This document shows, one piece after another, positions 1 through 8,618 of a stretch of DNA of 64,000 nucleotides. Position 1 is the first letter of the stretch. Each line of letters opens with the position of its first letter. Source of the DNA: Phycisphaerae bacterium (lineage in GTDB: Bacteria; Planctomycetota; Phycisphaerae; UBA1845; UTPLA1); assembly GCA_023150615.1 (NCBI GenBank), contig JAKLKO010000015.1:21625-85624 (forward strand), given 5' to 3'. The notes beneath the pieces were generated by a model. It did no database searches. It worked only from the letters and a program-made list of their open reading frames with translations, and had not been told where the DNA came from. Made by a program: the position numbers and the translations under genes.

Positions 1-819
1 CGGCTCGTGGTCGATGGCATCGAGTGGGCGGGCGCGGATCGGCCGGGCGTGCTTCTTCTGCGGCAGGAAGCGGATCAGGAGCAGGCCGGCGACGAAACCG
101 CCGATGTGTGCCCAGTACGCGACGCCGCCCTGCTGGAATCGCGTCAGGGCGGGCAGGCCGTTGAGCACCTGCAAGACGGCGTAGACGCCGAGGAAGATCC
201 AGGCGGGGAGCATGACGGTGGTGAGGTAGAAGCCGATCGGCACGAGCGTCATGATCCGCGCGCGCGGAAAGAGCAGGATGTAGGCGCCGAGCACTCCGCT
301 GATTGCGCCGCTCGCGCCGATGAGCGGCACGAGTCCGTCGGGGTCGATGAACGTGTGGGCCAGCGTGCCGATGACGCCGGTCGCGAGATAGAACACCGCG
401 AAGAGCGCCGGGCCGAGCCGGTCCTCGATGTTGTTTCCGAAGATCCAGAGGTAGAGCATGTTTCCGAGCAGGTGCATCAGCCCGCCGTGCATGAACATGC
501 AGGTGAAGAGCTTCATCGCCGCAGGCAGGGCGGTCGCGGTCTCGGCCATGGATTTCTGCGGGATGGCGAAGATGCGGCCGGTGCGGCGGTCGCGGACGAG
601 TTGTGGTCGGGCGTCCATTTCCATCTCGCGGATCGCGTCGCGGACGTCAACGACGTCGTGCGTGAGCGCTGCGGGGACGAAGCCGAAGCGCCAGACGAGT
701 TCCTGGTAGCGTTGGCCCTGCAACGCGCAGCCGAGGAAGATGATGACGTTCGCGATGATGAGTCCGATCGTGACGACCGGGCGTCCGTGGGTCGGGTTGT
801 CGTCGTGGACGGGGATCAT
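1..819 (-). CDS. Rhomboid family intramembrane serine protease (3' end outside window)
   Basis: Membrane-embedded serine protease that cuts transmembrane segments of client proteins. 273 residues are visible and the frame stays open to the window edge, so the C-terminus is missing. An N-terminal membrane helix (about residues 16-32) is followed by a soluble stretch and then a multi-helix core. The core carries HGGLMHLLGNMLYLWIFGN (111-129, the typical rhomboid HxxxxHxxxN region), the catalytic serine in GASGAISG (Ser170) and the catalytic histidine in AHIGGF (His238). The start ATG overlaps the stop of the upstream mogA-like gene (ATGA), so translation is probably coupled. Family assignment is firm; the substrate is unknown. 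Confidence 0.9.
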   Translation of the reverse strand, partial: MIPVHDDNPTHGRPVVTIGLIIANVIIFLGCALQGQRYQELVWRFGFVPAALTHDVVDVRDAIREMEMDARPQLVRDRRTGRIFAIPQKSMAETATALPAAMKLFTCMFMHGGLMHLLGNMLYLWIFGNNIEDRLGPALFAVFYLATGVIGTLAHTFIDPDGLVPLIGASGAISGVLGAYILLFPRARIMTLVPIGFYLTTVMLPAWIFLGVYAVLQVLNGLPALTRFQQGGVAYWAHIGGFVAGLLLIRFLPQKKHARPIRARPLDAIDHEP

Positions 820-1334
820 TCGGGCGTGGTTCGCGCGGCCGATGGATGGGACGCCGCGGCGCAATCAGCGCCCGGACCGAGGTACAACTGCATGATGTGC
901 CGGACGGCCGGGAGGATGAGGTCGAGACACTCGGCGACGGCCCTGGGGCTTCCGGGGAGCCAGACGACGAGCGTGCGGTCGGCGATGCCCGCGCCGCTGC
1001 GGGCGATGATCGAGAGTGGCGTGGCATCGTAGGACTTGCAGCGCATGATCTCGCCGAAGCCCGGAAGCGGCTTGTCGAGCAGGGGGGCAATGGCCTCGGG
1101 CGTGACGTCGCGCGCGGCGATGCCGGTTCCGCCGGTGGTGACGATCAGCGCGGCGCGCGGCAGCCACTCACGGACGATGGCGGTGATTCGCGGCAGCTCG
1201 TCGGGGACGATCTCGACGCCGGCGATCTCGAAGCCGGCGGACTTCAGGCGTTCGGCGACGGCCGGTCCGCTGCGATCGGGATTCGTACCGGCGGCGCGGG
1301 AGTCGGAGACGGTGATGACGACGGCGCGTGGCAC
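816..1334 (-). CDS. MogA/MoaB-type molybdopterin adenylyltransferase domain protein
   Basis: 172-residue single-domain protein of the MogA/MoaB family, which adenylylates molybdopterin in molybdenum cofactor synthesis. Visible signatures are an N-terminal beta strand AVVITVSDSRA, the phosphate-binding TTGGTG (about 66-71), ARDVTPEA, PGFGE (about 91-95) and LPGSP. The start is GTG, six bases after a TAACAT box, with no Shine-Dalgarno sequence, so it looks leaderless. It overlaps the rhomboid gene by 4 bp. No other moa/moe genes are nearby, so whether it acts as MogA or MoaB cannot be told from here. Confidence 0.88.
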   Translation of the reverse strand: MPRAVVITVSDSRAAGTNPDRSGPAVAERLKSAGFEIAGVEIVPDELPRITAIVREWLPRAALIVTTGGTGIAARDVTPEAIAPLLDKPLPGFGEIMRCKSYDATPLSIIARSGAGIADRTLVVWLPGSPRAVAECLDLILPAVRHIMQLYLGPGADCAAASHPSAARTTPE

Positions 1335-1346
1335 GGACGGATGTTA
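1335..1346 (-). promoter_or_regulatory. -10 box and leaderless start of the mogA-like gene
   Basis: TAACAT on the minus strand (1346-1341) is followed by six bases and then the GTG start codon at 1334. Transcription would begin at or next to the start codon. No clear -35 hexamer was found. Confidence 0.5.
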
Positions 1347-2576
1347 GCGGGGGGGCGGTGGGGTCGCAATTCCGGGATCGCGCGGCGGTGCAGTCCGCGG
1401 CGGTTCGGGTTTCGGAGCCGACGCCAAAGCGGCGCCGAGCGCGAGGACGAGCCAGCCCATCGCGTCGCTTCCTGCGGCGCGCGCGGCGGGAAGGGCGAAG
1501 AGGATCATCGACGCGAGCCAGGCCGCGAGCGCGGCGACGGCGATCCAGCACAATCGCGGAGCGGTGACACCGTCGTGCGTGCGTCCTCGCCAGACTGTGC
1601 CCAGGAGCGTCGCGCCGGGGATGATCGCGGCGGCGTGCCAGTACGAAATCAGTTTTGGGTTTGCGAGCATCATGACGCCGACGAGGGCGGCAAAGATGTG
1701 TGCGGTCGTTGTGATCGATCGCGTGGCCCGAATGGCTCGATGCGCGATGACGCAAGTCACCGCGCCGGTGATCGCGAGCCAGATCGCCAGCAGTACGCCG
1801 GCCGGAAGCGTGGCGATCTGAACGCGGCCGCCGGCGCGGTCGTACGGGACTGGCCGCAGGAGCCGGACGAGCGATGAGGCGAGGCCCGATTCACGGTAGG
1901 TGTTCATCTGGCCGTCGCGGTCCTGCCAGTCGGTGAAGTAGTTCCACGGGGCGCGCGGACCGGCCGTGTCGGCGCGGAAGTGTCGCCAGCCGTCGAGTTG
2001 GCTCTGCCAGCCGAAGAGGATCGACAGCAGGCCCGGGCCGAGGATGAGCCAGGCCGCAGCGGCGCAGAGCGGCACGCGTCCTTTTCGCCGCCAGACGAAA
2101 TAGGGCAGCAGCACGATGGGCAGCGGCTTGACGAGGAGCGTTACGGCGAGGGCGACACCGGCGCGGATCGGCCGGCCGCGCTCGGCGGACTCGAACGCGG
2201 CCGCGCAGCCGAACACGATGAGCGCGGTGAGTTGACCGACGCTGAGGTCGGAGACGATCCCGACGAATCCGACGGCGAGCACGAGCATCGGCCCGATGAG
2301 CCGGGAGCGTCGATCGTCGAACGCGCGTCGTGCGAGCCAGACCGCCGATTGCCAGTAGAGGCCGATCTGAATGAGCCACCAGACGGCGGCGGCGAGCTTC
2401 GGCGGCGGGAGGGCCATGAGCATGAAGAGCGGCCGGGCAGTGGGGGGATAGGCGAGCGGCAGGTGTGGACCGAGGCGGCCGGACTCGATCGCGAGGGCGC
2501 CGTCTCGTCGGAACTGGTTGAAGTCTCCGCTGTCGTGGCCGATGCGGTGGAGGGTCGAGGCGAGGGTGCCGGACAT
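1344..2576 (-). CDS. GT87-like (DUF2029) polytopic membrane glycosyltransferase
   Basis: At least 410 residues with many hydrophobic segments. The pattern resembles the GT87/DUF2029 family, which uses polyprenyl-phosphate sugars at the membrane: a loop DSGDFNQFRRDG, then LAYPPTARPLFM (the family's YPP loop) and a late hydrophobic region. The ATG at 2576 probably is not the true start. The same frame stays open upstream and encodes a basic stretch followed by the hydrophobic LGLALFALL, as expected for the missing first helix, but no ATG, GTG or TTG lies there. It sits 164 bp downstream of fabG in the same direction. The acceptor is unknown. Confidence 0.65.
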   Translation of the reverse strand: MSGTLASTLHRIGHDSGDFNQFRRDGALAIESGRLGPHLPLAYPPTARPLFMLMALPPPKLAAAVWWLIQIGLYWQSAVWLARRAFDDRRSRLIGPMLVLAVGFVGIVSDLSVGQLTALIVFGCAAAFESAERGRPIRAGVALAVTLLVKPLPIVLLPYFVWRRKGRVPLCAAAAWLILGPGLLSILFGWQSQLDGWRHFRADTAGPRAPWNYFTDWQDRDGQMNTYRESGLASSLVRLLRPVPYDRAGGRVQIATLPAGVLLAIWLAITGAVTCVIAHRAIRATRSITTTAHIFAALVGVMMLANPKLISYWHAAAIIPGATLLGTVWRGRTHDGVTAPRLCWIAVAALAAWLASMILFALPAARAAGSDAMGWLVLALGAALASAPKPEPPRTAPPRDPGIATPPPPR

Positions 2577-2739
2577 GAGCAGCGCGAAGAGCGCAAGGCC
2601 GAGCGCGTAGCACGAAGCGCGATTGCGGCGATCGGCGTCAGGATTGCCCAGGGGCCGGTCCCGCGCGGAACGAGGACGACCTCTATCCGCGAGTCGTTTC
2701 TTAGCGTTCGACCTGCGCGAGCTGTTGCGCGTAGTCGCG

Positions 2740-3489
2740 CTACATCATGTACATGCCGCCGTTGACGCTAACGGTCTCGCCGGTGACGTACGCGGCCTTC
2801 GGCGAGGCGAGGAACAGCACGGCGTGCGCGACCTCTTCGGCCTTGCCGAGGCGTCCGACGGGCGTGCTCTTCTTGACGGCCTCGATCGCCTCGGCCGGGA
2901 CCGCGGCGGTCATGTCGGTTTCGATGTAGCCCGGGGCGACGGCGTTGACGGTGATGTTCTTGCGTGCGACTTCGCGCGCGAGGGACTTGGTCAGGGCGAT
3001 CAGGCCGGCCTTGGCGGCGGCGTAGTTGGACTGGCCGAAGTTGCCCATCTGACCGACGACCGAGGAGATGAAGATGATGCGGCCCCAGCCGGCGTTGAGC
3101 ATTCCGGGCAGGACGGCATGCGTGACGAAGGCCTGGCCGTTGAGGTTGACGTCGATGACCTCCGTCCACTGCTCGAGGGTGAGCTTGGCGAAAGAGCGGT
3201 CGCGCGTGATGCCGGCGTTGTTGACGAGGACGGTCACGGGGCCGAGGTCTTTCGTGACCTGCTCGATCATGCCGTGGACGTCTTCGGCATTGCCGACGTT
3301 GGCCTTGTAGGCCTTGGCTTTGCGGCCCATGGCGGTGATCTGCTTGACGACGTCGTCCGCGGCGGCCACCGCCGAGGCGTAGTTGACGGCGACGTCGGAG
3401 CCGGCCTCCGCGAGGGCGAGGGCGATGGCCCGACCGATGCCGCGCGAGCCGCCGGTGACGAGACTGACCTTTCCGCTGAGTTCCGACAT
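2740..3489 (-). CDS. fabG: 3-oxoacyl-[acyl-carrier-protein] reductase
   Basis: 249-residue short-chain dehydrogenase that reduces 3-oxoacyl-ACP with NADPH in fatty acid elongation. It has the cofactor motif TGGSRGIGRA (about 13-22), NNAGITRD (about 89-96), the catalytic Ser in ISSVVGQMGN, YAAAK (Tyr/Lys pair) and VAPGYIETDM after the active site; the last two are typical of FabG. The length is the usual one. A good ribosome site (AAGGAAG) precedes the ATG. No other fab genes are adjacent. Confidence 0.93.
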   Translation of the reverse strand: MSELSGKVSLVTGGSRGIGRAIALALAEAGSDVAVNYASAVAAADDVVKQITAMGRKAKAYKANVGNAEDVHGMIEQVTKDLGPVTVLVNNAGITRDRSFAKLTLEQWTEVIDVNLNGQAFVTHAVLPGMLNAGWGRIIFISSVVGQMGNFGQSNYAAAKAGLIALTKSLAREVARKNITVNAVAPGYIETDMTAAVPAEAIEAVKKSTPVGRLGKAEEVAHAVLFLASPKAAYVTGETVSVNGGMYMM

Positions 3490-3803
3490 GGCTGTGCTTC
3501 CTTTCTCGGTTCGGTCGTGACGGGGCGCGCCAAGCGGCGCTACTGCTCCGGGCGGAGATCATACCGTCGTCCGGGCTGGTCGCCAAAGGGCCTGTCGGGC
3601 GTTGCGGGGCGGCGGCGCGCGGTCTATCATGTGGCGTGCCATGACGCCGGAGGGGTCCGTCATCTGCCGATGTTGACGCGCTGGTCGGGCCGGACGCGAT
3701 CCATTCCGGAGCGGCGCGTCCGTCCCGTCGATGCCGGTTTTTCGAGTTGAGTAGCAGGTGGAATTTCCCGGATGCGGGAGCGCGGAAAATGGAGTGGTGA
3801 ACC

Positions 3804-4748
3804 ATGGCCCGACTGTTCAAGGACATCACGGAGACGATCGGCAATACGCCGCTGGTTCGGATCAACCGGATCATCCGGTCCGACGCGGAGGTGTATGCGA
3901 AGCTGGAGTTTTTCAACCCGTTGAGCAGCGTGAAGGACCGCATCGGGGTGTCGATGATCGACGCCGCGGAGCGGAGCGGTCGCGTCAACAAGGACACGGT
4001 GTTCATCGAGCCGACGAGCGGCAACACGGGCATTGCGCTGGCGTTCGTGTGCGCGGCGCGCGGCTACCGGCTGATCCTGACGATGCCGGAGTCGATGAGC
4101 CTCGAGCGGCGGGCGCTGCTGGCGGCGCTGGGGGCGGACCTGGTTCTGACGCCGGCGTCGGAGGGCATGTCGGGCGCGATCCGGCGCGCGAAGGAGCTCG
4201 TCGCCGAGACGCCGAACGCGCTCATGCCGCAGCAGTTCGACAACCCGGCGAATCCGGAGATCCACCGGAAGACGACGGCGGAGGAGATCTGGAACGACAC
4301 AGACGGTCGGGTGGACGTGCTGGTCTCGGGCATCGGCACCGGCGGCACGATCACCGGGTGCGGCGAGGTGCTCAAGTCGCGCAAGAAGTCGATCCGCCTC
4401 GTGGCGGTCGAGCCGGAGGAATCGCCGGTGCTGACGCAGCATCGCGCGGGTGAGCCGATCAAGCCTGGTCCGCACAAGATCCAGGGCATTGGCGCGGGCT
4501 TCGTTCCGAGCGTGCTGAACACGGATATCTACGATGAGATCATCCGCGTGAACTCGAGCGATGCGATCGCGTGGGGCCGGCGGTCGGCGCGCGAGGAAGG
4601 GATCCTGTGCGGGATTTCGTCGGGCGCGGCGCTGTACGCGGCGGCGCAGGTGGCGGCGCGACCCGAAAGCGCGGGCAAGCTGATCGTCGTCGTGCTGGCC
4701 AGTTGCGGGGAGCGGTACCTGAGTTCGGCGCTGTTCCAGAATTCGTAG
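3804..4748 (+). CDS. cysK: Cysteine synthase (O-acetylserine sulfhydrylase)
   Basis: 314-residue PLP enzyme that makes cysteine from O-acetylserine and sulfide. The PLP lysine lies in SSVKDR (Lys44), the substrate loop in PTSGNTGI (about 72-79) and the phosphate-binding loop in SGIGTGGTI (about 173-181). Length and motif order are normal for CysK. GGAG lies ahead of the ATG. It is followed 74 bp later by cysC, so two sulfur-assimilation genes are neighbours, although cysC seems to have its own promoter. Confidence 0.95.
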   Translation: MARLFKDITETIGNTPLVRINRIIRSDAEVYAKLEFFNPLSSVKDRIGVSMIDAAERSGRVNKDTVFIEPTSGNTGIALAFVCAARGYRLILTMPESMSLERRALLAALGADLVLTPASEGMSGAIRRAKELVAETPNALMPQQFDNPANPEIHRKTTAEEIWNDTDGRVDVLVSGIGTGGTITGCGEVLKSRKKSIRLVAVEPEESPVLTQHRAGEPIKPGPHKIQGIGAGFVPSVLNTDIYDEIIRVNSSDAIAWGRRSAREEGILCGISSGAALYAAAQVAARPESAGKLIVVVLASCGERYLSSALFQNS

Positions 4749-4786
4749 GCCCGCGTTCGACCGGGGCGGCACGGCTGCGGCGACGC

Positions 4787-4822
4787 TTGCGGATCGGCAG
4801 GTCCGCGTCGTAAACTGGCCGC
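4787..4822 (+). promoter_or_regulatory. Promoter of cysC, leaderless
   Basis: TTGCGG (4787-4792), 18 bp, then TAAACT (4811-4816), then six bases to the cysC ATG. The -35 and -10 elements are both recognisable, and the spacing to the ATG leaves no room for a ribosome site. Confidence 0.6.
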
Positions 4823-5443
4823 ATGACAGAAATCCGAGCCACGAACGTCGTCTGGCATCACGGCCACGTCGATCGCGCGCAGCGCAACGACCTGCTCAAG
4901 CAGAAGGGTTGCACGATCTGGCTGACCGGGCTGCCGTCTTCCGGCAAGTCGACCATCGCCTTTTCGCTCGAGCACCTGCTGGTTCAGCGCGGCCACTTGG
5001 CGTACGTGCTCGACGGCGACAACATCCGCCACGGGCTGAACAAGAACCTCGGCTTCTCGGCGTCGGACCGCGCGGAGAACATCCGGCGGATCGGCGAGGT
5101 GGCGAAGCTGTTCGCGGATTGCGGCGTGGTGACGCTGACGAGTTTTGTCAGTCCCTACCGTGCCGATCGCGACCTGGTGCGGGAGCTGCATCGCGCCGGC
5201 GATCTGCCGTTCATCGAGGTCTTCATCGACACGCCCGTCGGCGAATGCGAGAAGCGCGATCCGAAGGGTCTGTACGCCAAGGCCCGCGCGGGGGAGATCA
5301 AGGGCTTCACCGGCGTCGATGATCCGTACGAGCCGCCGCTGTCGCCGGAGGTGACGCTCAAGACGGCCGAGCGTTCGCTCGAGGAGTGCGTCGCGCAGCT
5401 CGCGAACGAGCTGGCGCAGCGCGGCCTGATCAAGGCGCTCTGA
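4823..5443 (+). CDS. cysC: Adenylylsulfate (APS) kinase
   Basis: 206-residue kinase that phosphorylates APS to PAPS in sulfate activation. The P-loop GLPSSGKST is at 36-44, the family DGDNIRHGLN follows, then FVSPYRADRD, and the lid region EKRDPKGLYAKARAG with GVDDPYEPP near the end. This is a standalone APS kinase, not a fusion with sulfurylase. No CysN, CysD or CysH is in the window. The product may feed sulfation as well as assimilation. Confidence 0.95.
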   Translation: MTEIRATNVVWHHGHVDRAQRNDLLKQKGCTIWLTGLPSSGKSTIAFSLEHLLVQRGHLAYVLDGDNIRHGLNKNLGFSASDRAENIRRIGEVAKLFADCGVVTLTSFVSPYRADRDLVRELHRAGDLPFIEVFIDTPVGECEKRDPKGLYAKARAGEIKGFTGVDDPYEPPLSPEVTLKTAERSLEECVAQLANELAQRGLIKAL

Positions 5444-5495
5444 TCGCGCGGCGTCGGGCCGCGGCCGGTCGATGTTGATCCGCGGCGCCGTCGGG

Positions 5496-6779
5496 CTACA
5501 GCCGGTCTTCGAGCGCCTGGATATCCACGCCATTCGTCGTGAGGTCGCAGTTCACGTCCGCGGCGGACCGTTCGGCCGGCGTTGCGCCGAGGGGGTTGAT
5601 CAGGGTCTGCGTGAACGGGGGAATGTCGCTCACGCCGACGATGCCGTCGCCGTTGACATCGCCGCTGCACGGCAGGCGCACCGGCAGCACGGACATCTGT
5701 CGGACGTCGCCGACGATCGCGAGGCTGTTGGCGAAGAAGTCCGAGCGCTCGCCGGCGGACATGAACAGGTTGTCGGCGTCGGCGTCGTGCAGGCGGATCA
5801 CGCGCTTCGTGCTGTTGTCGGTCACGAGCACGTCACCGTTGGCGAGGCTGACCACGTCGATCGCGGTGAAGTTGGCCTCCGACGTCTCCCAGACGACGAC
5901 GGCCTCGCCGGCATCCTGCGCATCGCCGTCGCTGTTTGCGTCGGTCAGGCGGAGGAGCTGATCGATGCCGCCGGTCAGCAGTTGAAGCGTGTAGATGGCG
6001 CGGGGTCGCGCGGCGTCGAGCTCGAGGGCGGTGCCGGCCGTTGGCGTGATGCCGGAGGCGTTGGCGGCGTCCCAGAAGACGGAGAACTCGCCGGCGTCGT
6101 CGGCGCGGCCGTTCATGTTGGCGTCCGCGAAGCGATAGACGCCGTGCAGTCCGGACGATGAGTTGCGGAGGTAGCCGGCGTCGTCGGCGTCAAAGGCGAT
6201 CTCCTGCGGGCTGTAGGGGCCGTTGCCAGGGCCGAACGCGCCGGTGGTGACGTAGTCGGTGACTTCGCCCGCGTCCTGACAGTCGCGGTCGGCGTTCAGG
6301 TCGACGAGGCGGTAGATGCCGTCGTTTCCGTTCGCGTTGCCGGCATTGACGACGTAGGCGCGGCCGAGGGAATCGACGGCGGCGCCGGTGGGGAAGGCGA
6401 AGCTGACGCCGGAGAGATTGGTCACATCCGCGGCGACAATGCTGTCGAGCGCGTCCTGCGCATCACCATCGTAGTTCCGGTCACCGAGGAAATAGACGTT
6501 TCGATTGAGCTGATCGCCCATCAGCGCCAGTCCGCCGGCACCGACGTTCAGGCACGTGGGGTTCATGGGGCCGATCGTTCCGGCGCTATTGGCGGCGCTG
6601 AACCAGAGGAACACCTCGCCCGGCTCGTCGATGACGCCGTTGCCGTCGAGGTCGATGACGCGGTAGATCGCGTCGTTTGTTCGATCGTTGATGAGGAACT
6701 GCACCTGTGCCTGCGTCGCGGCCTGCGACGCGAGGCAAGCGAGCAGGGTCAGGACGGCGGTCGTCCTTGGGATCGACAT
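5496..6779 (-). CDS. Secreted repeat protein with dockerin-like C-terminal tail
   Basis: 427 residues. It has a signal peptide (TAVLTLLACLASQAATQAQ). The body repeats a unit containing a D-x-[DN]-x-[DN]-G-...-DAGE loop, for example DANMNGRADDAGE and DANSDGDAQDAGE, which looks like a calcium-binding loop between beta strands of a propeller. The tail has SGDVNGDGIVGVSDIPPF and ADVNCDLTTNGVDIQALE, two EF-hand-like halves of the dockerin type common in planctomycete secreted proteins. I chose the ATG at 6779 because GGAGGG lies just upstream and the signal peptide starts there; an earlier in-frame ATG at 6830 is less likely. It converges on cysC. Function unknown; probably extracellular. Confidence 0.75.
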   Translation of the reverse strand: MSIPRTTAVLTLLACLASQAATQAQVQFLINDRTNDAIYRVIDLDGNGVIDEPGEVFLWFSAANSAGTIGPMNPTCLNVGAGGLALMGDQLNRNVYFLGDRNYDGDAQDALDSIVAADVTNLSGVSFAFPTGAAVDSLGRAYVVNAGNANGNDGIYRLVDLNADRDCQDAGEVTDYVTTGAFGPGNGPYSPQEIAFDADDAGYLRNSSSGLHGVYRFADANMNGRADDAGEFSVFWDAANASGITPTAGTALELDAARPRAIYTLQLLTGGIDQLLRLTDANSDGDAQDAGEAVVVWETSEANFTAIDVVSLANGDVLVTDNSTKRVIRLHDADADNLFMSAGERSDFFANSLAIVGDVRQMSVLPVRLPCSGDVNGDGIVGVSDIPPFTQTLINPLGATPAERSAADVNCDLTTNGVDIQALEDRL

Positions 6780-6899
6780 CTTCCGGCCCTCCGGCATGGC
6801 GTGACGACACAAGCGTATCGAGAATGGCACGGCGGAATCAACGGCCGTGGTCGGGGGCGAGTCGGCGGCGCCGATCCGAAGTCGGCCGCCGCTGCGAGC

Positions 6900-6905
6900 T
6901 ATAAT
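6900..6905 (+). promoter_or_regulatory. -10 box TATAAT upstream of the AmmeMemoRadiSam gene
   Basis: Perfect TATAAT, 26 bp before the ATG at 6932. No -35 of quality is visible at 17 bp. A short leader with GGGAG follows, so this gene has both a -10 and a ribosome site. Confidence 0.55.
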
Positions 6906-6931
6906 GCGACGGGCCGCCTGGGAGTTGCCTC

Positions 6932-8068
6932 ATGTCCCGGACCATGTCGCTCCGGACGCTTCTGAACGACAACACGCGATCGGCCGCGCCGGAGCTGATC
7001 CGCCGCGAGGCCGATCGGCACGGCGGGGCGGCGGCCATCCGCTGTTTGGCGTGCGGGCATCGGTGCCTGATCCGCGATGGTCGGGCCGGGGTGTGCCGCG
7101 TGCGATTCAACCGCGGGGGCGAGCTGCGCGTTCCGGGGGGATACGTGGCGGGCGTGCAGGTCGATCCGATCGAGAAGAAGCCGTTCTACCACGCGTTTCC
7201 CGGGCGCGATGCGCTGTCGTTCGGCATGCTGGGGTGCGACTTTCACTGCGGCTATTGCCAGAACTGGGTGACGAGTCAGGCGCTGCGCGACGACGCGGCG
7301 GTGTCGCTGCCGGAGTTCTGTACGCCGGAGCAGATCGTGGAACTGGCGGTCGAGCACGATGCGCCGGTGATGGTGAGCACGTACAACGAGCCGCTGATCA
7401 CGTCGGAGTGGGCGGTCGACGTATTCAAGCTGGCGCGCGAGCGCGGGATCGTGTGCGGCTACGTCAGCAACGGGAACGGCACGCCGGAGGTGCTGGAGTT
7501 CATCCGGCCGTACGTCGATCTGTACAAGGTCGATCTGAAGGGGTTCGATGACAAGCACTATCGCGAGCTGGGGGGCGTGCTGTCGAACGTGCTCGACACG
7601 GTCCGGCGGCTGAAGGCGATGGGCTTCTGGGTCGAGATCGTCACGCTGGTGGTGCCGGGGTTCAACGATTCGGACGACGAGCTGCGGCAGATCGCGGACT
7701 TCATCGCCTCGGTCTCGCCCGACATCCCGTGGCACATGACGGCGTTCCATCCGGATTACAAGATGCAGGACGTGCGGCGGACGCCGGCGGAGGCGCTGCT
7801 GCGGGCGTACGACATTGGTCGGCAGGCGGGGCTGCGGTTCTGCTATCCGGGGAACCTGCACGGCAGCGTGGGGGAGCGCGAGAACACGCGCTGCGCATCG
7901 TGCGGTGAGACACTGATCCGCCGCCGCGGGTTCTACGTCGAGGAGAACCGCATGGGTCCGCACGGGGCATGCCCGAAGTGCGGCGCGCGGACGCCGGGCG
8001 TCTGGGAGACGACCGCGCCGCGATGCTCGGACGGCGACGGCGTCCCGCGGCCGGTGCGGTTGAGATAG
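6932..8068 (+). CDS. amrS: AmmeMemoRadiSam system radical SAM enzyme
   Basis: 378-residue radical SAM protein. An N-terminal four-cysteine region (CLACGHRC and GVC) precedes the family's DPIEKKPFYHA block and the cluster motif CDFHCGYC (CxxxCxxC, about residues 105-112) followed by QNW. Further matches to the family are STYNEP, YVSNGNGTPE, VDLKGF and a C-terminal CASCGE...CPKCGA metal-binding pair. In this system the enzyme usually works with an AMMECR1-domain and a Memo-domain protein; neither is nearby. The chemistry of the family is poorly known. The symbol follows the family nickname and is tentative. Confidence 0.85.
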   Translation: MSRTMSLRTLLNDNTRSAAPELIRREADRHGGAAAIRCLACGHRCLIRDGRAGVCRVRFNRGGELRVPGGYVAGVQVDPIEKKPFYHAFPGRDALSFGMLGCDFHCGYCQNWVTSQALRDDAAVSLPEFCTPEQIVELAVEHDAPVMVSTYNEPLITSEWAVDVFKLARERGIVCGYVSNGNGTPEVLEFIRPYVDLYKVDLKGFDDKHYRELGGVLSNVLDTVRRLKAMGFWVEIVTLVVPGFNDSDDELRQIADFIASVSPDIPWHMTAFHPDYKMQDVRRTPAEALLRAYDIGRQAGLRFCYPGNLHGSVGERENTRCASCGETLIRRRGFYVEENRMGPHGACPKCGARTPGVWETTAPRCSDGDGVPRPVRLR

Positions 8069-8084
8069 ACGGGGCGGATTCGGC

Positions 8085-8402
8085 CTACCTGGGGGAGATC
8101 TTCAGGAGATGGGCGACGCTGCCCAGGTCGCGGATGACGTCGGTAGTGGCGCGAATGGTGCACGAGGCGCCCTTCATGGGCATGACGATCCGCGGCGCGT
8201 GCGGGCGCACGATCCAGATCCGACCGCCGCGTCGGCGCGGGTCGAAATTCTGCGTGCGGATCTTCTTGCGCTGCCGCGCGGCCCGTTGAGTCGCGGCGTC
8301 CTTCGCGAACAAGCGCGAGAGGGTCTTGGCGGCGCGCTCGCTGCGGGGATTGCGCGTCATCTCGAGCGTGACCATTGTTCCGGGCTTGATGTCCGGCAGC
8401 AT
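8085..8402 (-). CDS. Small basic conserved-looking protein, function unknown
   Basis: 105 residues, rich in Arg and Lys. The start at 8402 is set by an excellent ribosome site (GGAGGT, six bases ahead); the frame extends further upstream without one. Readable stretches are KPGTMVTLEMTRNPRSERAA, RRRGGRIWIVRP and a C-terminal ATTDVIRDLGSVAHLLKI. I recall similar small proteins in planctomycete genomes but know no function. The basic composition and short beta-rich core would suit RNA or ribosome binding, which is a guess. It converges on amrS with 16 bp between stops. Confidence 0.7.
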   Translation of the reverse strand: MLPDIKPGTMVTLEMTRNPRSERAAKTLSRLFAKDAATQRAARQRKKIRTQNFDPRRRGGRIWIVRPHAPRIVMPMKGASCTIRATTDVIRDLGSVAHLLKISPR

Positions 8403-8618
8403 CGCTGACCTCCGTGGAAATCGAGCCCCGCAGTATATCCGACCTGTCCGGCCTGACAAGCGACCGTCCTGCTCGCAAACCGCGGGCCAAACGGACGTTG
8501 CCGCGACCTGCATTCGCGGACGCGGCGCGGACGATCGGAACTAACGTGTCGGCGGCCGGCCGGTCTGATTCTGGTGGCCAGGACATCTGCCAGAATCGGG
8601 GGGCGGGAGGCGGCGGCG

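Noticed and set aside
7..1032. 341-codon plus-strand frame at the left edge
   Set aside because: It is antisense to the rhomboid and mogA-like genes, both of which have active-site motifs and overlap by ATGA.
5447..5463. CGCGGC/GCCGCG hairpin between cysC and the dockerin-tailed gene as a terminator
   Set aside because: The stem is only 6 bp and no T run follows on either strand; similar GC hairpins are frequent by chance here.
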